64,000 nt of DNA from positions 5,578,799-5,642,798 of the forward strand of contig NZ_KB905370.1 in NCBI RefSeq assembly GCF_000378985.1. The letters run 5' to 3'. A program made the translations under genes and the position numbers. This document shows, piece after piece, positions 45,551-52,985 of this stretch; positions within the stretch are counted from its first letter, which is position 1; every line of letters starts with the position of its first letter. The notes beneath the pieces are model-generated. The model searched no databases. It worked only from the letters and a program-made list of their open reading frames with translations, and had not been told where the DNA came from. Origin of the DNA: Ensifer sp. BR816 (GTDB taxonomy: Bacteria > Pseudomonadota > Alphaproteobacteria > Rhizobiales > Rhizobiaceae).

Positions 45551-47017
45551 ATGTTCGAAGATATGCTGGTGACGCCCGCCGAGATGGCGGCAATCGACAA
45601 GGATGCGGCCGACTCCGGCATCGATAGCTTCTCGCTGATGCGCGCGGCGGGCATGGCCGCGTCGGCGGCCACGCTGAGGCTGTTTCCGAATGCCTCTCGC
45701 CTCGTCATACTCTGCGGCCCGGGCAACAATGGCGGCGATGGCTATGTCGCCGCGGAAGCCCTCGCGGAAAGCGGCGCGGCTGTTGCCCTCTATGCGCTGG
45801 GAGACCCCGGCAAGCTGCGGGGGGACGCGGCAAAGGCCCGCAACGCCTGCCGCCTGGGGATCCTGCCTCTTGAGGCATACGAACCTGAACCGGGCGACGC
45901 TGTCGTCGACGCCCTGTTCGGGGCGGGGCTTGCCCGCGACGTGCCGGATGCGGTGCAGGACAGCATCAGGCGGGTCGATGCAATGCAACTGCCCGTTTTG
46001 GCGGTCGATCTGCCCTCTGGCATCGATGGGCGCACGGGCGAACCGCGCGGCGCCAGCTTCACCGCCACCCACACGGTCACTTTCATGGCGGCGAAGCCCG
46101 GGCATGTGCTGATGCCGGGGCGGGCGTTGTGCGGCACGCTCGAGGTTTTCGATATCGGCATTCCTGCTCGGCTTGTCGGCGCGCGGGCAGGCGGCATGCG
46201 GATCAATGGGCCGGCCATCTGGGCGCAATATGCCGGCGGCCTGCAGGCGGGTACGCATAAATACAAACGCGGCCACCTTGCCGTCCTTTCCGGCGGGCCG
46301 ACGTCCACCGGTGCGGCGCGGCTCTCGGCGGCGGCCGGTCTCGTCGCCGGGGCAGGGCTGGTGACGCTCGGCTCCCCGCCGGCGGCTGTCGCCGTCAACG
46401 CTTCGCACCTGACGGCCGTCATGCTCAAGGAAATCGGCAGCGCCGTCGATCTCGCCGAATGGCTGCACGACAAGCGGCTCAACGCATTCGTGCTCGGCCC
46501 GGGCTTCGGCGTCGGCAAGAAGGCGACGGACTTCGCGTTGATGCTGTGCGATCGCGCTTTGGTCCTCGATGCCGATGGGATGAGTTCGTTTCAGCAGGGC
46601 AGGGAAGCGCTGTTTGAGAAGATCGCGGCCGGCGGTGGTCAGGTCGTGATGACGCCTCACGAAGGTGAGTTCGCGCGCCTTTTCCCGGAGATAGCGGCGG
46701 ACGCCTCACTCTCCAAGATCGAGAAGGCCCAGGCGGCGGCGAGGCTCAGCAACGCGGTGATCGTCTACAAGGGACACGACACCGTCGTGGCGGCACCGTC
46801 CGGCCGAGCGGTGGTGAACACGAACGCGCCGCCCTGGCTTGCCACTGCCGGATCGGGCGACGTGCTGGCCGGGATCATCGGCGCCCATCTGGCGCAGCGC
46901 TTGCCGGCCTTCGAGGCCGCCGCCGCCGCGGTCTGGCGCCACGGCGAGGCGGGCATCCGCGCCGGCCGCACGATGACGGCCGAGACGCTCGTCGACAACA
47001 TTCCGCCGCTCCCCTGA
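45551..47017 (+). CDS. nnr: Bifunctional NAD(P)H-hydrate epimerase / ADP-dependent NAD(P)H-hydrate dehydratase
   Basis: 488 aa fusion. The N-terminal YjeF_N epimerase domain covers about residues 1-215, with RLVILCGPGNNGGDGYVAA and LPVLAVDLPSGIDGRTGEPR. The C-terminal ribokinase-like dehydratase domain covers about 225-480, with HKYKRGHLAVLSGGPTSTGA, MTPHEGEFARLFP and the ATP-site NAPPWLATAGSGDVLAGIIG. The pair repairs damaged, hydrated NADH and NADPH. It is divergent from glnB and converges with gpt. Confidence 0.95.
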   Translation: MFEDMLVTPAEMAAIDKDAADSGIDSFSLMRAAGMAASAATLRLFPNASRLVILCGPGNNGGDGYVAAEALAESGAAVALYALGDPGKLRGDAAKARNACRLGILPLEAYEPEPGDAVVDALFGAGLARDVPDAVQDSIRRVDAMQLPVLAVDLPSGIDGRTGEPRGASFTATHTVTFMAAKPGHVLMPGRALCGTLEVFDIGIPARLVGARAGGMRINGPAIWAQYAGGLQAGTHKYKRGHLAVLSGGPTSTGAARLSAAAGLVAGAGLVTLGSPPAAVAVNASHLTAVMLKEIGSAVDLAEWLHDKRLNAFVLGPGFGVGKKATDFALMLCDRALVLDADGMSSFQQGREALFEKIAAGGGQVVMTPHEGEFARLFPEIAADASLSKIEKAQAAARLSNAVIVYKGHDTVVAAPSGRAVVNTNAPPWLATAGSGDVLAGIIGAHLAQRLPAFEAAAAAVWRHGEAGIRAGRTMTAETLVDNIPPLP

Positions 47018-47030
47018 AGGAGCGAGGGAA

Positions 47031-47528
47031 TCAGCCGCGCGTGCCCTTGGCGATCGGTTCCTGATAGGTGAAGCCCATGTCCCAGGGGAAGTAGATCCAG
47101 GTGTCCTGGCTCACCTCGGTGACGAAAGTGTCGACCAGCGGCCGGCCCTTCGGCTTGGCGTAGACCGCGGCGAAATGCGCCTTGGGCAGCATGGCGCGGA
47201 CTTCGGCGGCGGTCTTGCCGGTATCGGTCAGGTCGTCGACGATGAGAACGCCTTCGCCGCCATCCTTGGCGATTTCCGGTGAAATGCCCTTGAGCACCTT
47301 CATCTGGCCCTGTGTGTCGTAGTCGTGATAGGAGGCGACGCAGACGGTTTCGATCATGCGGATATTGAGTTCCCGGGAGATGATCGCCGCCGGAACGAGG
47401 CCGCCGCGGGTGATGCAGACCATCGCGCGCCATTCCTGTCCGTTGTCGGCCAGCCGCCAGGCGAGCGCTCGCGCATCGCGGTGGAACTGGTCCCAGGATA
47501 CGGGGAAGGCTTTTTCGGGAAGGGACAT
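47031..47528 (-). CDS. gpt: Xanthine-guanine phosphoribosyltransferase
   Basis: 165 aa from the ATG at 47528. The PRPP-binding motif is [20 protein letters not shown] near residue 93-112, preceded by [20 protein letters not shown]. The C-terminal WIYFPWDMG is typical of Gpt. It salvages guanine and xanthine to GMP and XMP. In-frame upstream sequence is not conserved, so the Met before [15 protein letters not shown] is the start. Confidence 0.94.
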   Translation of the reverse strand: MSLPEKAFPVSWDQFHRDARALAWRLADNGQEWRAMVCITRGGLVPAAIISRELNIRMIETVCVASYHDYDTQGQMKVLKGISPEIAKDGGEGVLIVDDLTDTGKTAAEVRAMLPKAHFAAVYAKPKGRPLVDTFVTEVSQDTWIYFPWDMGFTYQEPIAKGTRG

Positions 47529-47708
47529 GTGACGCGCTCCATGCAGTAGGACTGTGAAGCACTCCCGCAGACCGGGGGGTCCGCACGCGGCGCTTCCATG
47601 TTGGCGAATGCAATACTGGCAATGAAGCCTGCAGCGCAAGGGGGCGCGTAACCGTGCCCCGGCGGCACGAAACATGGTCCGCCGCGGTCTATTTGCTTCG
47701 GACAGCGC

Positions 47709-48464
47709 CTAACCGCTCTGGCGTGCCCGCGAGATGGCGTCGAGCATCGCCACGACGTCGGCCTCGGCGGCCGCCAGCACCGACTCCTCGCGGCCACGGA
47801 TGACGATATCGGTCGAGAAGCTCTTGCCGTCGAATTTCGGATAGGAGCCGATGCTCGTTTCGGGATGCTGCTTCTGCACCTCGGTCAAGGGCGTGCCGAT
47901 GTCCCCTTCGCCAAAGGGGGAACGGACCGTTCGCGACAGAACCGGCGTGCCCGCCTGCAGCGTAGGCAGCAGCGCGTCGAGCATGGCCTGAAACACCTGG
48001 GGCACCCCGGCCATGACATAGACATTGCCGATCCTGAAGCCGGGCGCGGTCGATACAGGATTGGCGATGTGGTCTGCCCCGACCGGCATGCGCGCCATCC
48101 GTTTGCGGGCCTCGGTGAACTCCATGCCGCGCCGTTCGTACATCGTGCCGAGCAATTCCATCGCCCTCGGATCGTGGCGGCATTCGACGCCGAACGCCTT
48201 CGACATCGCATCGGCGGTGATGTCGTCATGCGTTGGTCCGATGCCGCCCGAGGTGAAGACATGGTCGTATCGGCCGCGCAGCGCGTTGACGGCCTCGACG
48301 ATCGCCTCTTCGTCGTCGGCGACGATGCGAACTTCGCAGAGGTCGATGCCGACCATCGTCAGCATGTCGGCAAGGTGGCCGATGTTCTTGTCCTTGGTCC
48401 GGCCGGAGAGGAGCTCGTCGCCGATGGCGAGCATGGCAGCGGTGACAACACTGGCACTGGTCAT
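47709..48464 (-). CDS. CinA N-terminal-type molybdopterin-binding domain protein
   Basis: 251 aa from the ATG at 48464. The MoCF_biosynth domain has AAMLAIGDELLSGRTKDKNI, FTSGGIGPTHDDITADAM and NVYVMAGVPQVFQAML. It lacks the C-terminal nicotinamide deamidase domain of full CinA. Such stand-alone proteins are annotated as competence/damage-inducible protein A homologues; the biochemical role is not settled. It follows gpt in the upstream direction on the same strand with 180 bases between. Confidence 0.88.
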   Translation of the reverse strand: MTSASVVTAAMLAIGDELLSGRTKDKNIGHLADMLTMVGIDLCEVRIVADDEEAIVEAVNALRGRYDHVFTSGGIGPTHDDITADAMSKAFGVECRHDPRAMELLGTMYERRGMEFTEARKRMARMPVGADHIANPVSTAPGFRIGNVYVMAGVPQVFQAMLDALLPTLQAGTPVLSRTVRSPFGEGDIGTPLTEVQKQHPETSIGSYPKFDGKSFSTDIVIRGREESVLAAAEADVVAMLDAISRARQSG

Positions 48465-48942
48465 TTGCGCTCCGGAATGGTTCGGATCGTTCAACACGAT
48501 CTGCTTACTGTCAGCCTCGTTATGTCGACAGCTTTGATAAATCTTGCCGGCGGCGGCGATCAAGCGGAATTGACGGACATCGAAGGCGTTTTCTTCGGCT
48601 ACCCGGCAGACGCTGGGCGCGAAGCGTAAATTGGCTGGCAAGCAAAGCGCTCATGTGGCGAGGATGCACGCCAAGCGCGCGGTCTGATCAAAGTAGCATT
48701 AGCCGATCCTGAGCCGGCGCTGCCGCGGCGGCAGGGCCGCGCTTGTCGTTGATATCGCTGTCTAATTCTAAAATGGTAGGAGGTCGGCAGAGCACCCTTC
48801 AAAAAAGGCACAACTCTAGCCAATTTGTGTTAACATCGCGCCGTCCGTCATGGACACGCCACAGGCAAGGAGGAGCAGTACGGCCGTGCCGCAACGGCCA
48901 AGCGGGGGCAGAAATGTCCCTGGAAATCCATGGGAGTGAAGA
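48465..48942. other. 478-base intergenic stretch upstream of the DUF2188 gene
   Basis: Nothing supported as a gene. There is AT-rich DNA with scattered short open frames; one minus-strand frame (48599-48823) is Arg/Ser-rich and lacks a ribosome site. A small imperfect palindrome GGCCGTGCCGCAACGGCC lies at about 48881-48898. It should contain the promoters of both flanking genes. Confidence 0.5.
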
Positions 48943-49185
48943 ATGGCGCGGATCATCTATTCGATCGTTCAACACGACGGAGGCTGGGCCTACAAGGCCG
49001 CCGACGCGTATTCAGAGTCCTTTCCCAGTCGCGAGATGGCGCTGGCGGCCGCAAAGGCTGCCGCGGCCGAACAACAGGTCGGCGGCGACGATGAGGAAAT
49101 CAGCTTCCAGGATGAGCAGGGAAACTGGCATTTCGAACACGCCGATGGAGGAGATCGACCTGAAGCAACCGTCGAGGATGGCTGA
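48943..49185 (+). CDS. DUF2188 domain protein
   Basis: 80 aa. The N-terminal 45 residues match DUF2188: IYSIVQHDGGWAYKAADAYS, then SREMALAAAKAAAAEQ, a small beta-beta-alpha unit that often follows the pattern HDGGW...A...A. The rest is acidic (EEISFQDEQGNWHFEHADGG). A possible ribosome site is GGGAGTGA. Function unknown; such proteins are abundant in rhizobia. Confidence 0.78.
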   Translation: MARIIYSIVQHDGGWAYKAADAYSESFPSREMALAAAKAAAAEQQVGGDDEEISFQDEQGNWHFEHADGGDRPEATVEDG

Positions 49186-49230
49186 GAGTACCATAGGGGC
49201 TTTTGCCTGCGGATCTATGTTTCGCCCCTA

Positions 49231-49275
49231 GCATGTCGCCCAAAATTGTGCAGCGGTTTTGGGACAACGACATGA
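49231..49275. repeat. Interrupted palindrome, probable rhizobial intergenic repeat
   Basis: CATGTCG (49232-49238) pairs with CGACATG (49268-49274), and inside it CCCAAAA (49239-49245) pairs with TTTTGGG (49257-49263) around a GTGCAGCG core. I recall very similar units recurring between genes in rhizobial chromosomes. There is one copy in this window, so repetition is not shown here. An ATG inside it (49272) is in frame with the next gene but is not taken as its start. Confidence 0.6.
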
Positions 49276-49331
49276 ACAACAAGGACTTTGGAGCCGTCCA
49301 CGGCGCAGCGACAGCGCGACGGAGGATATCT

Positions 49332-49550
49332 ATGCACTACAGCGTTCAGATCTTCACCTGGACCGCTCGGGAGGGCGTTCACCAGGTCGGATCGGTCATC
49401 GAAGTCGATGCCCCCAACCCGAAGGCGGCGGCCGTGTCGCTGCTCGGATTACGGCTCGAAGACAATGGCGAATCGTCAAAACTGGCGGTCAGGGTCTGGC
49501 GCGGCGAAGACGCCCAGCAAGCCGATTGCGATTGTTTCTTTTATCACTGA
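49332..49550 (+). CDS. Small protein of unknown function (72 aa)
   Basis: Begins at the ATG at 49332, six bases after GGAGG. An in-frame ATG at 49272 lies inside a palindromic repeat and has no ribosome site. The sequence starts MHYSVQIFTWTAREGVHQVG and ends with a Cys/Phe-rich tail ADCDCFFYH. It looks like a compact beta-strand fold; no family recognised. It follows the DUF2188 gene and the palindromic repeat on the same strand. Confidence 0.6.
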   Translation: MHYSVQIFTWTAREGVHQVGSVIEVDAPNPKAAAVSLLGLRLEDNGESSKLAVRVWRGEDAQQADCDCFFYH

Positions 49551-49647
49551 GACGGCCCCGCACGGCATTTTCTCCGTGAATGAAAAGCCGAACTCAGGCA
49601 TTCGCCCGTGATGCGACTGCCGGGGGAGACATATTGCGGACTTGTGT

Positions 49648-49754
49648 CTACAGCGCCGTGCGTCTTATCAGACGCACTAAGGTCGCTGTAGCTCTTTGAA
49701 TTGCTGCATGTTTTTGTCCTTAAATCGGCTACGATTGAAGGAAACATGCAGTAG
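49648..49754. repeat. RIME1-like rhizobial intergenic mosaic element (two palindromes)
   Basis: 107 bases in two palindromes. The first (49648-49691) has outer arms CTACAGCG/CGCTGTAG and an inner perfect hairpin GTGCGTCT-TATC-AGACGCAC. The second (49704-49751) has arms CTGCATGTTT and AACATGCAG with an inner CTTAAATCG/CGATTGAAG pair. Length and two-palindrome layout match RIME1, described from Sinorhizobium and other rhizobia. It lies between two convergent genes. Confidence 0.85.
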
Positions 49755-49762
49755 GATGTGTC

Positions 49763-49939
49763 TCAGCGCGGCTTTCTGACAAGCATGCCTATCCAACCCG
49801 TTCGGTGCCCTGGCACGTCGCGGGCGCGCAGTTCCGCCTGGCGCGCTTCGATGGCGCTGGCGAAGGCATCCTTCATGGCGTCGACAACGCGGCGCTTTTC
49901 GGCAAGGTCGTCGCAATCGAGAGAAATCTCCTGCGTCAT
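49763..49939 (-). CDS. Small basic protein of unknown function (58 aa), coupled to the upstream 85-aa gene
   Basis: Begins at the ATG at 49939, five bases after GGAGG. The start overlaps the stop of the upstream gene (ATGA), a strong sign of coupled translation. The sequence MTQEISLDCDDLAEKRRVVD continues as an amphipathic helix and ends in a basic WIGMLVRKPR. No family recognised. It is the last gene of a two-gene unit ending at the RIME element. Confidence 0.6.
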   Translation of the reverse strand: MTQEISLDCDDLAEKRRVVDAMKDAFASAIEARQAELRARDVPGHRTGWIGMLVRKPR

Positions 49940-50193
49940 GCCGGCCTCCTTTGCGCGGCGGAATTCTCGACGAACGAGCGCCCGGCGGCCAGAAGCAGGA
50001 ACTCGTCCGTCTTTCCGGCCTGATATTCTTCGATCAGCATTCGGCCATATCGTTGCGCCTGGGCGCTGTTGCGCGACCACTGATATTCGGTGCACAGCCG
50101 GTCGTAGACGCGCTGAAGCGCGTCGAGATCTTCCGGCAACAAAGCTGTGCTGCTGGACGCTCGCAATGGACGCACGCCGATCCCCTCTGCCAC
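49936..50193 (-). CDS. Small protein of unknown function (85 aa)
   Basis: Starts at a GTG at 50193. The core is helical: LLPEDLDALQRVYDRLCTEY, then QRYGRMLIEEYQAGKTDEFL and LLAAGRS. Short helical proteins like this, pairing a DLDALQRVYD stretch with a later RxLIxxYxxG stretch, occur in many rhizobial genomes (from memory), with no assigned role. Its stop overlaps the start of the 58-aa gene by 4 bases. tRNA-Leu lies 199 bases upstream on the other strand. Confidence 0.62.
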   Translation of the reverse strand: MAEGIGVRPLRASSSTALLPEDLDALQRVYDRLCTEYQWSRNSAQAQRYGRMLIEEYQAGKTDEFLLLAAGRSFVENSAAQRRPA

Positions 50194-50392
50194 CGATGAA
50201 GGACAATCCCGAGATCAGTACATTGACAGCAACACGCAAGGATTGAACCCCTGGCGAATCAGGGGTTTCTGCAAATTCTTGCGCGAGGCTTAACACGGGA
50301 TTGCGTTCGGCATGCCCGCGGACGGACTCAGCAAAAAATGCGCCGACAGCCCTTCCCATCGCTTCCATCGCAAAGTATTGCAAGCATAGCAT

Positions 50393-50477
50393 GCGGACGT
50401 GGCGAAACTGGTAGACGCAAGGGACTTAAAATCCCTCGGAGAAATCCTTACGGGTTCGATTCCCGTCGTCCGCACCA
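50393..50477 (+). tRNA. tRNA-Leu (anticodon TAA)
   Basis: 85 nt, class II with a long variable arm, encoded CCA at 50475-50477. Acceptor strands GCGGACG and CGTCCGC pair fully. Anticodon arm AGGGA-CTTAAAA-TCCCT gives TAA. T-arm CGGG-TTCGATT-CCCG. Confidence 0.97.
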
Positions 50478-50510
50478 CCCCGCGACCGACCGGTAGAATT
50501 CGCTCCACCC

Positions 50511-51101
50511 CTACTCCCCGGCAATCTTGAACCGCTGGTCGACGCTGGCGCTCTTGCCGCTGTTGATGTCGTTGAAGCGGAAGCGCAGTACATAGTCGCC
50601 GGCCGGGGCGCCGGATACGTCGACGGTCAGTGTTGCGTAAATCTCCTGGTTACGGAGGTAGCCGGTGAAGGTGAAGTCGCCGAAGGCCTTGCGGGTGGCG
50701 AGCACTTCGCCCTTGGGGTTGACGATGTCGAGATCCACGGTGAAGCGCGTTTCAAGCTTGCCCTTGGCGCTTGCCTCCTTCCAGGTGAGGCCGACCGGCT
50801 CGATATAGGACACGAGCGTCTCGCCCGGCTTGAAGACTGAATCCTGTTTCGGCTCGTACATGGCGTACCCGGCCGGCTCTGCGGCGACGAAGACCGCCTT
50901 GCCGATCGCGAAGGGGAGGGTTTGCGAGAAGTCGCTGACAGCCTCGTGAAGCGTTTGCCGCGCGCCTGCCGCATCGCCGGAGCCTGCCTGTTTTTCCGCT
51001 TTTGCCGCGGCATCGGAAAGAGGCCCCGCTTCGGCTTCGAAGGCGGCCAGCACCGGAGCCGCCAGTGCCAGTATCGCAAGCATGGGCAGAGAGTTCGCCA
51101 T
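50511..51101 (-). CDS. Secreted protein of unknown function (beta-sandwich-like)
   Basis: 196 aa. The signal peptide is residues 1-25 (MANSLPMLAILALAAPVLAA and onward). The mature protein starts with a short Ala-rich helical segment and then has a strand-rich region with GETLVSYIEPVGLTWKEASA and GDYVLRFRFNDINSGKSASV. It looks like a periplasmic protein of the kind found across Rhizobiales; no named family recognised. It is divergent from ilvA. Confidence 0.75.
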   Translation of the reverse strand: MANSLPMLAILALAAPVLAAFEAEAGPLSDAAAKAEKQAGSGDAAGARQTLHEAVSDFSQTLPFAIGKAVFVAAEPAGYAMYEPKQDSVFKPGETLVSYIEPVGLTWKEASAKGKLETRFTVDLDIVNPKGEVLATRKAFGDFTFTGYLRNQEIYATLTVDVSGAPAGDYVLRFRFNDINSGKSASVDQRFKIAGE

Positions 51102-51244
51102 CGCACTTCCCCAGCATCCCGACCGTCCAAACTGTCGGCATTTGACACCCGCAAGTCAAGGCACGGCCAGACGGCGCCACACGTCAAATCGATGGTTTCG
51201 GCCGCAACAATGTGCGATAGCCACAGCGATCTCAAAACGAACGG

Positions 51245-52501
51245 ATGATGGCGATGAAGCAGGATGTTGAACAGGCGGCCGCGGCGATGCGCGAGATCTT
51301 TCCGGCGACGCCGCTGCAGCTCAACGACCATCTGAGTGCGCGCTATGGCGCCACCGTCTATCTGAAGCGCGAGGATCTCTCGCCGGTGCGCTCCTACAAG
51401 ATCCGCGGCGCCTTCAATTTCTTCCGCAAGGCGCTTGCGACCGGCGCTGCCGGCAAGACCTTCGTCTGCGCCTCCGCCGGAAACCATGCGCAGGGCTTTG
51501 CCTTCGTCTGCCGGCACTTCGGCGTACCGGGCGTCGTCTTCATGCCGGTGACGACGCCGCAGCAGAAGATCGACAAGACCCGCATCTTCGGCGGCGAATA
51601 CATCACCATCCGCCTCGTCGGCGATATCTTCGATCAGTGCTATCAGGCTGCCCGCGACCACGTCGCGGCGATCGCGGGCGTCATGGTGCCGCCCTTCGAT
51701 CATGCCGATATCATCGAAGGGCAGGCGACCGTTGCGGCGGAGATCGTCGAGCAGTTGCCGGAGGGTTTGCTCCCCGATCTCGTCGTGCTGCCCGTCGGCG
51801 GCGGCGGACTGGCGGCCGGCGTGACCGGCTATCTCCGTGATGCCCTGCCGCCCGAGCGGTTCATGTTCTGCGAGCCAGAGGGTGCGCCGAGCCTCAGGCG
51901 CAGCCTCGAGGCGGGCAGCGTCGTCACGCTCGATCAGGTCGACAATTTCGTCGACGGCGCGGCGGTCGCCCGCATCGGCGACCTCAATTTTACGGCGCTC
52001 AGCGGCTTTGCGCCGGAGCAGGTGATGCTTCTCGCGGAAAATGCGATCTGCCTGACGATCACCGAGATGCTGAATGTCGAAGGCGTGGTTCTCGAACCGG
52101 CCGGCGCCCTGTCCATCACCGCGCTGGAAGCACTCGGTCGAGAGCGGCTGGAAGGCAAGACGGTGGTCGCCGTCGTCTCCGGCGGCAATTTCGACTTCGA
52201 GCGCCTGCCCGACGTCAAGGAGCGGGCGATGCGCTACGCCGGCTTGAAGAAATACTTCATCCTGCGCATGGCCCAGCGGCCGGGCGCGCTCCGCGATTTC
52301 TTGAATCTGCTGGGCGAAGAGGATGACATTGCCCGCTTCGAATATCTCAAGAAATCGGCCCGCAACTTCGGCTCGGTCCTGATCGGCATCGAAACCCGGC
52401 ATGCGGAAAATTTCCCGTTGCTGAAGCAGCGTTTCGACGCGGCGGGGCTGCGATACCAGGACATTACCGAGAACGAGATTCTGTCCAATCTGGTCATCTG
52501 A
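51245..52501 (+). CDS. ilvA: Threonine ammonia-lyase (threonine dehydratase)
   Basis: 418 aa. The PLP Lys lies in PVRSYKIRGAFNFFRK, with the substrate loop SAGNHAQGFAF and the phosphate loop LPVGGGGLAAGVTGYL. The C-terminal 80 residues form a shortened ACT-like regulatory domain (YFILRMAQRPGALRDFLNLL), as in single-ACT enzymes. It converts threonine to 2-oxobutyrate for isoleucine synthesis. The first Met pair (MMAMKQD) leaves the exact start open by three residues. Confidence 0.93.
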   Translation: MMAMKQDVEQAAAAMREIFPATPLQLNDHLSARYGATVYLKREDLSPVRSYKIRGAFNFFRKALATGAAGKTFVCASAGNHAQGFAFVCRHFGVPGVVFMPVTTPQQKIDKTRIFGGEYITIRLVGDIFDQCYQAARDHVAAIAGVMVPPFDHADIIEGQATVAAEIVEQLPEGLLPDLVVLPVGGGGLAAGVTGYLRDALPPERFMFCEPEGAPSLRRSLEAGSVVTLDQVDNFVDGAAVARIGDLNFTALSGFAPEQVMLLAENAICLTITEMLNVEGVVLEPAGALSITALEALGRERLEGKTVVAVVSGGNFDFERLPDVKERAMRYAGLKKYFILRMAQRPGALRDFLNLLGEEDDIARFEYLKKSARNFGSVLIGIETRHAENFPLLKQRFDAAGLRYQDITENEILSNLVI

Positions 52502-52579
52502 AGGACCGTTCGCGCCTAGCCGAGCAGCCCAATGAACTTTGGCTTTGACAGAGGCGGCAGCCACGGCTAACCATGAGCC

Positions 52580-52897
52580 ATGGCATCGTTTTTCTCGAAA
52601 CTGTTCGGCCTCTCCGGCGGCTCCGAAAAGCCGGCCGAGCCTGTTGCAGGCAAGACCGAATCCTATGCGGATTGCCTGATCCGCGCCACGCCGATGCGCG
52701 AGGGCTCGCAATTCCGGCTTGCCGGCAGCATTGAAAAGGTGTTGCCGGGCGGCACGAAGGTGCGCCATTTCATTCGTGCCGATCTCTTCACCTCCGAGCA
52801 GGACGCCATCGATTCGGCGCTCCGCAAGGGACGGCAGATCGTCGACGAACAGCGCGCGGCGCTCTTCGCGGACGATGCGCAGTCCCGGTCGGTGTAA
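52580..52897 (+). CDS. HlyU-like family protein
   Basis: 105 aa. It starts MASFFSKLFGLSGGSEKPAE and contains ESYADCLIRATPMREGSQFR, LAGSIEKVLPGGTKVRHFIR and ALRKGRQIVDEQ, the pattern of the pfam HlyU family. In Vibrio the unrelated-length HlyU is a regulator, but for these short alphaproteobacterial proteins no role has been shown. It follows ilvA by 78 bases on the same strand. Confidence 0.82.
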   Translation: MASFFSKLFGLSGGSEKPAEPVAGKTESYADCLIRATPMREGSQFRLAGSIEKVLPGGTKVRHFIRADLFTSEQDAIDSALRKGRQIVDEQRAALFADDAQSRSV

Positions 52898-52985
52898 GCA
52901 GGACAATCTTGTTCTGCGGCAATCGGTTACAGAGACTTTCTGACATGCAAGTCGAGGCACTTGAGGGTAGCCGCGGCTGCTCCCG

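Noticed and set aside
48599..48823. 74-codon minus-strand frame in the gap upstream of the DUF2188 gene
   Set aside because: Arg/Ser-rich, no ribosome site, no similarity to any family I know.
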